NCBI RefSeq assembly: GCF_014252955.1
Contig: NZ_JACMIA010000001.1
Location: 4,052,258 to 4,116,257, forward strand
Reading direction: 5' to 3'
Source: Stappia sp. 28M-7
Lineage (GTDB): Bacteria > Pseudomonadota > Alphaproteobacteria > Rhizobiales > Stappiaceae
Length of the DNA: 64,000 bases
Part shown: piece after piece, positions 8,459 to 16,659 of the stretch
Layout: each line of letters starts with the position of its first letter
How positions within the stretch are numbered: the first letter of the stretch is position 1
Translations under genes and position numbers: made by a program
The notes under the pieces: generated by a model
What the model was told of the DNA's origin: nothing
The model's input: only the letters and a program-made list of their open reading frames with translations
Database searches by the model: none

Positions 8459-9682
8459 TCAATGCGGCCGCGACAGCATCCGCTGCGCCACGAGCACCCC
8501 GACGAGCGCCAGGACAATCGACAGCCAGCTGCTGGTGAAGCCGGACAGGACGCCGATCTCGCCCATCGCCCAGGAGACCTTGGTCGCGACCAGGGCGAGA
8601 TATCCCGCAAGCGCCAGAACGAGGATACGCAGCGGTGCGACGACGCGCCCTGCCCCCGCCACCGGAGCAAGGCTCGCGCCGAGCAGCGCGTAGGCGCCGG
8701 GAAGGAAGAACGCCGCCCAGCGCCGCCACAGCGCCGCGTCGACATCCGGCCCCTTCAGCGGGTTGCTGTCGCGGGCCAGCACCTCGAGCGGGGCCTGCGG
8801 CAGGTAGAAGGCGGCGATGTCGTAATAGGAGAGCGCCTCGGGCACGATATCGAGCTGCAGCTCCAGGCTCGGATACTGGCTGATGAGATAGAGCGAGGTC
8901 TGGGCGTAGGCGGGCGGCGCGCCGTCGCTGCGCGACTGGTCCTCGCCGGGCAGCCGCGCCCACAGGTCGACATCGGTGAAGCGCCAGAAGCCGGGCCGGT
9001 CGGCCGGCACGCCGTGGCGCGCGACGATCACGTCGCGAAGGTCGCCGGCGACCACCCCGCGATAGAGCTCGACATCGGCGAGCTCCGGCGCGGCGCTGCG
9101 GATCACCCGCGCCTTCAGCACCGCGCCGTTGACGACGAACCAGCTCGGCTCGCCGAGATCGCCGTCGGCGAAGCGCCGGCCGTAGCCGCCGAGCTGCAGC
9201 TCGGCCTGGGCAAAGACCGCCGCCGGCCGCCACCAGCGCTCCAGCGAAAACTGCAGCGCGCCGGTGACCGCTGCGAAGAGACAGACCACCAAGAGCGTCT
9301 GGCGCGGCGACCAGCCGGCCGCGGCGATCACCGTCGTCTCCCGGTTGAACAGCCGCATCAGCTCGGCCGCGAAGACGCCGATGAAGCAGGCGACCGGAAA
9401 CAGCCGCGTGGCGATGTCGACGGCGCGGTAGCCGAGATAGGTCGCGACCAGAAGGGCGCGGGAGCGCCCCAGCTCGTCGGCCCGCGCCAGCACCCCGTCG
9501 AGCGTCTGCGCCAGGTCGATGGCGAAGGCGACGATCAGGAACATGGTCATGACCAGCGCCGCCGCCTTGAGGTGCGTCGCCAGGATCCGCCGGCCGATCA
9601 GCCCGAAGACGGGCGTGCGCCGCCGGGCAAGCGGCAGACCGCCGGCAGCGAAAAGCGAAAGGGTGGAGCCCGGCGCGCGCAT
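8459..9682 (-). CDS. LptF/LptG-family permease (second gene of pair)
   Basis: 407-residue membrane protein of the YjgP/YjgQ family. Three N-terminal helices (with MFLIVAFAIDLAQTLDGVL and the RLFPVACFIGVF segment) and three C-terminal helices flank a periplasmic beta-rich domain at about 150–300. LptF and LptG form the membrane part of the lipopolysaccharide extraction ABC transporter, working with LptB and LptC. It lies 3 bases after a second permease of the same family; no lptA, lptB, lptC or lptD is present. The pair is embedded in a lipid-headgroup locus, so it may be a paralogous exporter for the lipid made here; it could also be the genome's only lptFG. Confidence 0.8.
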   Translation of the reverse strand: MRAPGSTLSLFAAGGLPLARRRTPVFGLIGRRILATHLKAAALVMTMFLIVAFAIDLAQTLDGVLARADELGRSRALLVATYLGYRAVDIATRLFPVACFIGVFAAELMRLFNRETTVIAAAGWSPRQTLLVVCLFAAVTGALQFSLERWWRPAAVFAQAELQLGGYGRRFADGDLGEPSWFVVNGAVLKARVIRSAAPELADVELYRGVVAGDLRDVIVARHGVPADRPGFWRFTDVDLWARLPGEDQSRSDGAPPAYAQTSLYLISQYPSLELQLDIVPEALSYYDIAAFYLPQAPLEVLARDSNPLKGPDVDAALWRRWAAFFLPGAYALLGASLAPVAGAGRVVAPLRILVLALAGYLALVATKVSWAMGEIGVLSGFTSSWLSIVLALVGVLVAQRMLSRPH

Positions 9683-9685
9683 CGA

Positions 9686-10921
9686 TCAGGCCCGCGAACT
9701 GACGGGACGCAGCAGCACGGCGGCGCGGGCGCGAATGCCGGCGAGTGCGACCAGCAGCACCAGCAGGGCAGCGGCAAGGCCGACCATCGCCAGCGCCTGC
9801 GGCTGGTCCGCCGCCAGCCGGCCGAGAGCACCGCGCAAGACGATGTCGAAGGCGAGCAACGCGCCGCAGGCAACGGGCAGCGACAGGAAGCCGAAGACGC
9901 CGCGCCCGGCGAAGACGCAGGCGAGCAGCGCCAGCAGCGGCGCGACGAAGACGGCAATCGCCCGCGACAGGCGCTCGCCGGCGATCTTCAGCGCCTCGCG
10001 GCCGGTCTCGCCGGCGGCCTGGCCCTCGCTCAACGCCTCGAACACGGTCCATTCTTCGGCGACATCGCTGCGCAGGGCATGATTGAGGATGTTGTCGAGG
10101 CTGACCGGCAGCGACACGTTCTCGACCTTGACCTGGGGGAGCGCGGGAATGTTGGCGACGTCCGGCCGGCCGACGGCAAAGAGGTTCGGCCCGCGCCCCT
10201 GGCGCAGCATGCCGGCGCCCTCGCGCGTCTCCACCCGGACGAAATCGTAGGCGATCACCCGGCCGAGCCCGAGGCTGTAATTGCCCTCCTCGTCCGGCCC
10301 GGCCAGCTTCCAGTCGGCGGCCTGGGTGACGCGCCAGCGGCCCGCCTCGCCGGGCTGATGCACGAAGAGGCTTTCGTGCGGCGGGGCGACGGAGGTGTCG
10401 GACAGGGCCGCGAAGGTCCGCCCGCGAATGGTCTCGACCAGGGTGCCCTCGCTCGGCCCGGTGATGCGGGAAAACAGCAGCTCGCTCTTCAGCTGGAAGA
10501 TCACGGTGCGGGTGGCGTTGCGCGCCAGCGGGTCGATGACGCCGGAAACCGCGAGGCTGGCGAGAAAGGCGAGCGCGCCGAGGGACAGCGCGACGCGCAC
10601 CGGCAGGCCCCAGGAGACGCCGGCCGCCGACAGGGCGACGAGTTCGCGCTCCTCGCGCGCGGCGACGAAGGCGAAATAGCCGCCGATGACGCAGGCCAGC
10701 GCCAGCGCGAAGTCGAAGATCTCCGGCGAGGTGAGGCCGAGAACCGCGAGCGCGTAGAGCAGGTTGCCGCCGTTGCCCAGAACCTCCTCCAGGATGCCGG
10801 TCAGCTTCTCGGCGAGGAACACGACCTCGATGATGGCGACGACGAGCACCACCCGGCCGAGCACGCGCGCGAACAGGGACCGCGCGGCGAGAGAGGCAAG
10901 CGGTCTCACCTTACCCCGCAC
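9686..10921 (-). CDS. LptF/LptG-family permease (first gene of pair)
   Basis: 411-residue member of the same YjgP/YjgQ permease family, with membrane segments at the N-terminus (including VVLVVAIIEVVFLAEKLT), a periplasmic domain around residues 145–290 and C-terminal helices from about 310. The segment AAREERELVALSAAGVSW after helix 3 matches the cytoplasmic coupling loop that contacts the ATPase in LptFG. The start used is a GTG at 10921; a second in-frame GTG 12 bases later is equally possible. It is the upstream gene of a two-gene operon and is divergent from the PgpA-type phosphatase. Confidence 0.8.
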   Translation of the reverse strand: MRGKVRPLASLAARSLFARVLGRVVLVVAIIEVVFLAEKLTGILEEVLGNGGNLLYALAVLGLTSPEIFDFALALACVIGGYFAFVAAREERELVALSAAGVSWGLPVRVALSLGALAFLASLAVSGVIDPLARNATRTVIFQLKSELLFSRITGPSEGTLVETIRGRTFAALSDTSVAPPHESLFVHQPGEAGRWRVTQAADWKLAGPDEEGNYSLGLGRVIAYDFVRVETREGAGMLRQGRGPNLFAVGRPDVANIPALPQVKVENVSLPVSLDNILNHALRSDVAEEWTVFEALSEGQAAGETGREALKIAGERLSRAIAVFVAPLLALLACVFAGRGVFGFLSLPVACGALLAFDIVLRGALGRLAADQPQALAMVGLAAALLVLLVALAGIRARAAVLLRPVSSRA

Positions 10922-11053
10922 TCCGTCCGGCAGATCGCCCCGTTCCGCATGTCGCCCTGCATCGCTCCTCGTCGCAATTCATGCTATGGCCCGGCGACCG
11001 TGGCCGCTTGGCCCGGCGGTTCCGATTCCGATCCTCATCATAGGCCGGCCGCA

Positions 11054-11533
11054 ATGTCCCGTCTTGTCCATAAGCCGAGCCAGCGGCTCGGCCATGTGCT
11101 TGCCCTGTCCTTCGGCGCCGGCCTGTCGCCGGTCTGGCCGGGAACGGTGGGCGCGGCTGTTGGCCTCGTCATGGCGGCGGGCCTTGCCCCCTTCTCCGCC
11201 GCGATCCAGCTTGCCGGCCTTGCCCTGCTTCTGCTCGTCGGCATCTGGGCCTCCGGGGTCGTTGCCGACGCAACCGGAACCGACGATCCGCAGATCGTGG
11301 TGATCGACGAAAGCTTCGGCGCCGCCGCCGTGGTGCTGGCGCTGCCGGCCGAGCCGCTGTGGTGGATCGCCGGCTTCGTCGCCTTTCGCGCCTTCGACAT
11401 CCTCAAGCCGTTCCCGGTCAACTGGGTCCAGGACCACGTGAAGGGAGGCGCCGGCATCATGCTGGACGACGCAGCCGCCGCGCTCTACGCGATCCTGGTC
11501 CTGTGCCCGCTCGCCTGGCTTCTCGCCGGCTGA
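11054..11533 (+). CDS. PgpA-type phosphatidylglycerophosphatase family protein
   Basis: 159-residue membrane phosphatase of the PgpA family. Typical blocks are visible: SFGAGLSPVWPGTVG near the N-terminus, VIDESFGAAAV in the middle, FRAFDILKPFPVNW and GAGIMLDDAAAALYA at the C-terminus, the last carrying the metal-binding aspartates. PgpA dephosphorylates phosphatidylglycerophosphate. Relatives in bacterial inositol-lipid loci are thought to remove the phosphate from phosphatidylinositol-phosphate. Next to CDP-diacylglycerol synthase and inositol-phosphate synthase, either role is possible. The gene ends 7 bases from the convergent cdsA-like gene. The ATG at 11054 is the natural start of the PgpA domain. 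Confidence 0.87.
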   Translation: MSRLVHKPSQRLGHVLALSFGAGLSPVWPGTVGAAVGLVMAAGLAPFSAAIQLAGLALLLLVGIWASGVVADATGTDDPQIVVIDESFGAAAVVLALPAEPLWWIAGFVAFRAFDILKPFPVNWVQDHVKGGAGIMLDDAAAALYAILVLCPLAWLLAG

Positions 11534-11540
11534 CAGGGCG

Positions 11541-12326
11541 TTACGGCGCAAGGCGTAGCAGGGCGACCAGCGCGGGACCCGCGATCAGCCAGGCATCGAC
11601 GATATCGAGCAGCCCGCCCTGGCGCGGCAGCACCTGCGGGTAATCCTTGACGCCGGACGCCCGCTTCAGCCGCGAGCCGGCGAGATCCCCGACCACGGCC
11701 GCAACCGCAATGACCGCCGCCGCCGCCAGCGACAGGCCGAGCGACCAGCCGAGCAGCAGGGGGCCGGCGATCGCTGCCGTCAGCGCCAGCATCGCCGCGC
11801 CGATGGCAAGGCCCTCGACGGTCTTGCGCGGGCTGAGACGGGGGAAGGCCGGATGCCGGCCGAACAGCTTGCCGCCGAACAGGGCGTAGCTGTCGTAGGT
11901 CTCGACCAGCAGGAAGGCGAGCACCAGCACACCGGCATTGGCCGGATCGACCCCGGCGGCAACGAACAGGGCGAGCGGCAGGCCGGGAAAGAGCAGCACC
12001 TCGCCGGCAAGGCGCAGTGTTCCGTGCGGGCCTCCAGCGTCTGCATGCCGCCGCCAGGCAACGCTGACCGCCTCGTAGGCAACGCGCGTCGCCAGTGCGG
12101 CGAGCGCCAGCGAGAGCACGATCCCGCCGGCAACGAAGGGCCCGAGCCCGCCGCCGACGATCACCAGCTCCGTGCCGAAGACGGGCCAGAGCGGGCGGGC
12201 CTGCGGCGCCGTTGCCGGCACGAGGCTGCCGAGCGCCAGCAGCACGCCGCCGATGGCAAGGCAGACAAGAACGGCAAGCGCCGCGATGTCGAGGGGAACG
12301 AGGGCCGGCATGGACGAGACCATCAT
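11541..12326 (-). CDS. cdsA: Phosphatidate cytidylyltransferase (CDP-diacylglycerol synthase)
   Basis: 261-residue polytopic membrane enzyme that makes CDP-diacylglycerol from CTP and phosphatidate. The family signature is recognisable at residues 218–244: SRLKR, then KD, P-x-x-GG, D241 and D244, with the usual His before GG replaced by Gln. LSPRKTVEGLAIG (165–177) and GGKLFGRH (151–158) are also standard. It is the last gene of the operon inositol-phosphate synthase – ketosphinganine reductase – cdsA (11-base gap). A CDP-DAG synthase inside this operon suggests local supply of CDP-DAG for the phosphatidyltransferases; a housekeeping copy probably exists elsewhere. Confidence 0.85.
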   Translation of the reverse strand: MMVSSMPALVPLDIAALAVLVCLAIGGVLLALGSLVPATAPQARPLWPVFGTELVIVGGGLGPFVAGGIVLSLALAALATRVAYEAVSVAWRRHADAGGPHGTLRLAGEVLLFPGLPLALFVAAGVDPANAGVLVLAFLLVETYDSYALFGGKLFGRHPAFPRLSPRKTVEGLAIGAAMLALTAAIAGPLLLGWSLGLSLAAAAVIAVAAVVGDLAGSRLKRASGVKDYPQVLPRQGGLLDIVDAWLIAGPALVALLRLAP

Positions 12327-12337
12327 GAGAGCTGCGC

Positions 12338-13177
12338 TCAGTCCCGGTGCGAGCGGGCAACGCGCGCCTGCCACAGGCGCAGGGCGGGCGACAGCAGGCT
12401 GTGGCCGCGGGCGAGCAGCTGCATCTGCAGGCCGGGCGCCACGGTGAAGCGGCCCTTCTCGGTGGCGAGAATGATCTTTTCCGCCACCCGCTCGGCTTGC
12501 CAGAGGCCGCCGCCGGCGGTGATCGCCTTGGTGGCCGCCGGCTTGGTCTCGTTCTCGGCGACGAGCTGCGGGGTGTCGGTGTCCGGCGGGTAGGCGAGCG
12601 TCACCGAGATGTTGCGGTCGGCAAGCTCCACCCGCAGGACCTCGGCAAGGCCGCGCATGGCGAATTTCGAGGGCGCATAGGCGCCGTAGCCGTAGATGCC
12701 GAAAAAGGCTGCGCCCGAGGAGACGAAGACCATCCGCCCGCCGCCCGCATCGGCCATTGCCGGAGCGAGCGCATGGGCGACATGCAGCGCGCCGAGATAA
12801 TTGGTGCGCATCTGCATGAGGTGATCGTCGAGCGGCTGTTCGAGAAAGCGGCCCGGACGGGCAACGCCGGCATTCATCACCGCCCAGCGCGGCACGCCGA
12901 GCTCGGCGGTGATGCCGGCGATGGCCTCGCTTGCCTGGTCGGCATCGCCGACATCCGCAGTGCGCACCGCGATGCGCGCCTGCGGAACAGTGGCGGCGAT
13001 TTCGGTGCGGGCGGCTTCGAGCCGCTCGGCCCCGCGCGAGACGAGGGCAAGGTCGAAGCCCTTGCGCGCCAGCGACAGGGCCATGGCCCGGCCGATGCCG
13101 CTGCTGCCGCCGGTGATCAGGGCGACGGGACGCCCGGCGGCGCCGAGCAGTCCTGCCCCCGTCGCGGCGGCCGCCAT
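12338..13177 (-). CDS. 3-ketodihydrosphingosine reductase-like SDR
   Basis: 279-residue short-chain dehydrogenase. The cofactor loop TGGSSGIG is at 22–29, NAG at 102–104, and the catalytic Ser 153/154, Tyr 167 and Lys 171. Directly after the active site comes PPDTDTP (197–203) followed by E-N-E-TKP; this is the signature of eukaryotic KDSR/Tsc10, which reduces 3-ketosphinganine to sphinganine with NADPH. It starts 2 bases after inositol-phosphate synthase and is near a serine-palmitoyltransferase-like gene, which supports the role. The known bacterial ceramide reductase belongs to a different family and is not seen here. A generic SDR remains the alternative. Confidence 0.82.
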   Translation of the reverse strand: MAAAATGAGLLGAAGRPVALITGGSSGIGRAMALSLARKGFDLALVSRGAERLEAARTEIAATVPQARIAVRTADVGDADQASEAIAGITAELGVPRWAVMNAGVARPGRFLEQPLDDHLMQMRTNYLGALHVAHALAPAMADAGGGRMVFVSSGAAFFGIYGYGAYAPSKFAMRGLAEVLRVELADRNISVTLAYPPDTDTPQLVAENETKPAATKAITAGGGLWQAERVAEKIILATEKGRFTVAPGLQMQLLARGHSLLSPALRLWQARVARSHRD

Positions 13178-13179
13178 GG

Positions 13180-14292
13180 TCAGGCCGCCTCGCCGTTGGC
13201 GAAGGCGAGCAGACGGTCGTAGCCCTCGGCATCCTCGATCTGCAGCGGCGGATGCTTGAACAGGAACGCGCTCGCATCCTCGACCGGGCCGGCAAGGCCG
13301 CGGTCGGCGGCGATCTTGGCGCAGCGGATGGCGATCAGCGCCATGGCCGCGGCGTTGGGGGAATCCTCGACTTCCAGCCGCATCTCGACATGGGTGCGCA
13401 CGCCGCCGAACAGCCGACCCTCGAGACGGACATAGGCGACCTTGCGGTCGTTGAGCCACGGCACGTAGTCCGACGGGCCGATGCGGATCTCGCTGTCGGA
13501 GAGCCGCGCGTTCATCGCGGTCTGCACGGCCTCGGTCTTGGACTCCCGCTTCATCGCGAGGCGGTCCATGTCCATCATGTTGAGGAAGTCGGTGTTGCCG
13601 CCGACATTGAGCTGATAGGTGCGGTCGACCTTGACGCCGCGCATGTCGGCCAGCCGGGCGAGCGCGCGGTGAGTGATCGTCGCGCCGAACTGCGCCTTGA
13701 AGTCGTCGCCGACGATCGGCACGCCGGCGTCGCGGAAGCGGGCGGCCCAGACCGGATCGGAGGCGATGAAGACCGGAATGCCGTTGACGAAGGCGCAGCC
13801 GGCTTCCAGCGCGCATTCGGCGTAGAACTGCGTCGCCTCGACAGAGCCCACGGGCAGGAAATTGATCATCACGTCGGCCTTCGCCTCGCGCAGGGCCGCG
13901 ACGATGCCGGCCTTGTCGAGCGCCGGCGCGCTGGAGACGACGAAGCTGCGGTCGGGCGCCTGGTTGCGCATGAAGGCGGAGACGCCGTCGAGATCGGGGC
14001 CGCGCAGCACCGGAGCGGTCATGCCGCCCAGGTCCTTGTGGAAAATCTCGGTGCAGTTGGGCAGGGCAACGGCCGCCTCGCCGACGGTGCGTCCGACCTT
14101 GCGCGCATCGACCTCGAAGGCAAGCACGATGTCGACGTCTTCCGGCCGGTAGCCGCCAAGCACCGGGAACGGCACGCCCACCGCCTCCTCGCCCAGCGCC
14201 CGGCAATAGGCCACGCCCTGGACCAGCGAGCTTGCGCAATTGCCGGCACCGACAATCGCGGTGCGGATCGTTTTCGCGGAAGAAGCGCTCAT
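13180..14292 (-). CDS. ino1: myo-inositol-1-phosphate synthase
   Basis: 370-residue enzyme that converts glucose-6-phosphate to inositol-1-phosphate using bound NAD. The Rossmann loop GAGNCAS (15–21), FLPVGS, the GDDFKAQFGAT segment and the conserved NVGGNTDFLN–K stretch of the active site all match the archaeal/actinobacterial-type synthase (about 360–370 residues, shorter than the yeast form). First gene of an operon with the ketosphinganine reductase (2-base gap) and cdsA. It is preceded by a GGTTCGGGGGTAA leader element that also precedes the serine-palmitoyltransferase-like gene. It supplies inositol for a lipid headgroup or compatible solute; the operon favours a lipid. Confidence 0.92.
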   Translation of the reverse strand: MSASSAKTIRTAIVGAGNCASSLVQGVAYCRALGEEAVGVPFPVLGGYRPEDVDIVLAFEVDARKVGRTVGEAAVALPNCTEIFHKDLGGMTAPVLRGPDLDGVSAFMRNQAPDRSFVVSSAPALDKAGIVAALREAKADVMINFLPVGSVEATQFYAECALEAGCAFVNGIPVFIASDPVWAARFRDAGVPIVGDDFKAQFGATITHRALARLADMRGVKVDRTYQLNVGGNTDFLNMMDMDRLAMKRESKTEAVQTAMNARLSDSEIRIGPSDYVPWLNDRKVAYVRLEGRLFGGVRTHVEMRLEVEDSPNAAAMALIAIRCAKIAADRGLAGPVEDASAFLFKHPPLQIEDAEGYDRLLAFANGEAA

Positions 14293-14300
14293 ACTGTCTG

Positions 14301-14314
14301 GTTACCCCCGAACC
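14301..14314 (-). promoter_or_regulatory. Shared 5' leader element before ino1
   Basis: Read on the minus strand the sequence GGTTCGGGGGTAAC lies 8 bases before the start codon. A near-identical element, interrupted by four or five bases, precedes the gene at 15152–16393. It may serve as ribosome site plus a common regulatory leader. Confidence 0.4.
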
Positions 14315-14413
14315 CTGCCCGGACGGTACCGACCGTCCGCTCGTCTGGATGCTGTCGCGCGCGGAAGTCCGCGCGCCTGATGCCTGCCGCCGGCAAGGCC
14401 GGCGCGGCAAGCG

Positions 14414-15091
14414 TTACTCGATCTCGATGCGTTCGACCAGCGGCTTGCCGGTGTCCGCGTCGTGCCCCATCACCAGCACCTCGCGCACGCTCGGCATCAG
14501 CCCGCTCTCGTCGACATCGGCATAGGCATAGGCCATGCGCATGGTGCGCCCGCCGACGGGAAGCAGAAGCTCGGCCCGGCCGGGCTCGACCAGCCGCAAG
14601 GTCGCCGGCCGCTCGGAATAGGACACGATATGGATGCGGAAGACGTCCGGATCGCTGGTGGCACGCGAGCGCACGCCGAAGGCGAAACTGTCCTCGATCA
14701 TCTTCAGCGGCAGCTGCTCGCCGGTCGTGTTGAACCGGCGCCAATAGGCGACGAGCGGCTCGCGCGGGTCGAGCTTGCCGTCCTGCGTGAAGCGGGCGGC
14801 GTAGACCACCGTGTTGGAGTTGCTGGAGCGCTGAAGATAAAAGACCTGGCCCGGGTCGCTGGGCACCGGAAACTCCGGCCGCACCACCGGCAGGCTGGCG
14901 ACCTCCGTGACGACGGAGCCGAGCGCCTTCTGCGCGTTGCCCGGTGTGATGCGGGTCCCCTCGATGGCCTGAGCCGCCGGCGACAGGGCGACAAGCGCGG
15001 CAAGAATGAGACCCGGGAGGCGAAGCGAACGCCCGGCAAGGGTCGTCCGCGGTTGATCCGGCTGGATGCCGGCCCGTTCGTCAGCTGTCAT
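14414..15091 (-). CDS. DUF4833 family exported protein
   Basis: 225 residues. A long basic N-terminus is followed by a signal segment (about 24–42, ending AAQA). The mature part contains FYLQRSSNSNTVVY, a YWRRF element and PLKMIEDSFAFGV, which I recognise as the DUF4833 family; function unknown. It is predicted to be periplasmic. It lies 60 bases downstream of the serine-palmitoyltransferase-like gene and upstream of the ino1 operon, on the same strand, and is probably cotranscribed with the former. A lipid-trafficking or lipid-modifying role is only a guess from position. Confidence 0.75.
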   Translation of the reverse strand: MTADERAGIQPDQPRTTLAGRSLRLPGLILAALVALSPAAQAIEGTRITPGNAQKALGSVVTEVASLPVVRPEFPVPSDPGQVFYLQRSSNSNTVVYAARFTQDGKLDPREPLVAYWRRFNTTGEQLPLKMIEDSFAFGVRSRATSDPDVFRIHIVSYSERPATLRLVEPGRAELLLPVGGRTMRMAYAYADVDESGLMPSVREVLVMGHDADTGKPLVERIEIE

Positions 15092-15151
15092 GGCGATGCC
15101 AACTCCGCTCGGTGCGCGCCCCGTGCCCCGATTGTTCCGGCCGGGCCGGCG

Positions 15152-16393
15152 TCAGGCGCCGGCGACGGCCTGTTGCAGCAGCTCCGCCTGCGCCGAGCCC
15201 TCGCCATGCGCCACCGCGGCGGCAATGGCGATGGCCTTGTCCATCTGCTCGTGCGTATGGGCGGCCGACAGGAAGAAGCGGATGCGCGGCTGGTCCTTCG
15301 GCACGCCGATCTGGACGATCGGCGGGGCGTAGACGCCCTGCTCCAGCAGCGCCTGCGAGGCGATCATCGTCTGCATCGGGCTGGAGAACAGGATCGGCAC
15401 CACGCCGCAGCCGATGGCCGGGCCGGTGTTCAGCCCCATCGAACGGGCGCGATCGCGGAAGTAGAGCGAGTTCTCGTGCAGCCGGGTAACGCGCTGCGGT
15501 TCGGCCTTCAGCTGCGTCAGCGCGCCATGGGCGCTGCCGAGCGTCGCCGGCGACAGGCCGACGCTGTAGACGAAGCCCGGCAGGGTGAAGCGCAGCCAGT
15601 CGATGACCCCCTGCTCGGCGCAGATGAACCCGCCGGAGGAGACGAAGGACTTGGACAGGGTGCCGACCGTCAGCTCGATGCGCCGCGGGTCGATGTCGAA
15701 ATGCTCGCACAGGCCGCGACCGGTAGCGCCGAGCACGCCGTAGGAATGCGCCTCGTCGACGAGGAGCCAGGCGTCATGGGCTTCCTTCATCTCGACCAGC
15801 CGCGGCAGGTCGGGAATGTCGCCGTCCATGGAGTAGAGGCCTTCGACGACGATGAGCACGTTGCGATACTGGCCGCGCACTTCTTCGAGCTGGCGCTCCA
15901 GATCGTCGAGATCATTGTGGTTGAAGACCCGATGGTCGTAGCGGCCGTTCTTGGCGCCGACGAAGATCGAGTTGTGGGCCAGCTCGTCGATCAGAACGAG
16001 ATCGCGCGGACCCATCAGGAAGTTGATCAAGGAGACGTTGACCAGATAACCGCTGACCAGCGACATCACGTCGCCGACCCCGAGGAAATCCGCCAGCTCG
16101 CGCTCGAAGGCGCGGTGGCCGGCCCGCTCGCCGCCGACAAGGCGCGAGGCGCCGACGCCGGTGCCGAGCCGGTGCAGCTCGGTGCTCGCCGCCTCGATCA
16201 CGTCCGGATGATTGCTCAGCCCGAGATAGTCGTAATGAGCGAAACTGACGAAGGGAATGCCGTTGCGCTCGCAGAGCTCGCGCTGCTGGTCGACGGGAAG
16301 AAAATACGGATTGTGCTGCTCGATGATCGCCTTGCCGGCCAGACGAAAGCGGCGCTCAGCGACAACGGAAAAGCTCGGCCGATCAGGCTTCAT
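15152..16393 (-). CDS. Alpha-oxoamine synthase, serine palmitoyltransferase-like
   Basis: 413-residue PLP enzyme of the alpha-oxoamine synthase family (serine palmitoyltransferase, 8-amino-7-oxononanoate synthase, glycine C-acetyltransferase). Seen: NYLGLS-type motif as DYLGLS (55–60), the PLP-contact VDEAHSYG (212–219) and the Schiff-base lysine 248 in TLSKSF. These enzymes condense an amino acid with an acyl thioester and release CO2. No biotin or heme genes are nearby, whereas a 3-ketosphinganine reductase-like SDR is 2 kb downstream, so condensation of serine with a fatty acyl thioester is the best fit. No acyl carrier protein gene is adjacent, unlike in Caulobacter-type clusters. Confidence 0.82.
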   Translation of the reverse strand: MKPDRPSFSVVAERRFRLAGKAIIEQHNPYFLPVDQQRELCERNGIPFVSFAHYDYLGLSNHPDVIEAASTELHRLGTGVGASRLVGGERAGHRAFERELADFLGVGDVMSLVSGYLVNVSLINFLMGPRDLVLIDELAHNSIFVGAKNGRYDHRVFNHNDLDDLERQLEEVRGQYRNVLIVVEGLYSMDGDIPDLPRLVEMKEAHDAWLLVDEAHSYGVLGATGRGLCEHFDIDPRRIELTVGTLSKSFVSSGGFICAEQGVIDWLRFTLPGFVYSVGLSPATLGSAHGALTQLKAEPQRVTRLHENSLYFRDRARSMGLNTGPAIGCGVVPILFSSPMQTMIASQALLEQGVYAPPIVQIGVPKDQPRIRFFLSAAHTHEQMDKAIAIAAAVAHGEGSAQAELLQQAVAGA

Positions 16394-16399
16394 TCTTGC

Positions 16400-16418
16400 T
16401 TACCCCCAAACCCGAACC
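16400..16418 (-). promoter_or_regulatory. Shared 5' leader element before the serine-palmitoyltransferase-like gene
   Basis: On the minus strand it reads GGTTCGGGTTTGGGGGTAAG and ends 6 bases before the ATG at 16393. It repeats the element upstream of ino1 (14301–14314), suggesting common translation control or a common regulator. Confidence 0.4.
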
Positions 16419-16659
16419 AGGATCGAAGACCGTTCGAGCTGTCTCAATTTACTAGGAGCCGACACCTGCAGCACAGTCGGCGCGCCCGGGAAGGCGACCT
16501 GCAGGACATGGCAGCCCGGCTCCCAAAACCATCCGGGCAATCGTCGAGGTCATCGGCATTCCGGCACGGGTGGTACAAAGGCGGCAACTGCCTGTTTGCC
16601 CTGCAAGCCCCCTTGCAAGGAGCAGTCTGCCGCCAAGCCCCCACTCAGACGGAAATCGC

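Noticed and set aside
8393-11050. Very long plus-strand open frame opposite the two permease genes
   Set aside because: It is antisense to two clear LptF/LptG-family genes; its translation is Arg/Gly/Ala-rich with no domain. Only the last part, from 11054, is a real gene (PgpA-type).
15152-16393. 8-amino-7-oxononanoate synthase (BioF) for the alpha-oxoamine synthase
   Set aside because: Family members are hard to tell apart by motif alone, but no biotin genes are near and a KDSR-like gene is; serine palmitoyltransferase-like is kept, with the caveat.
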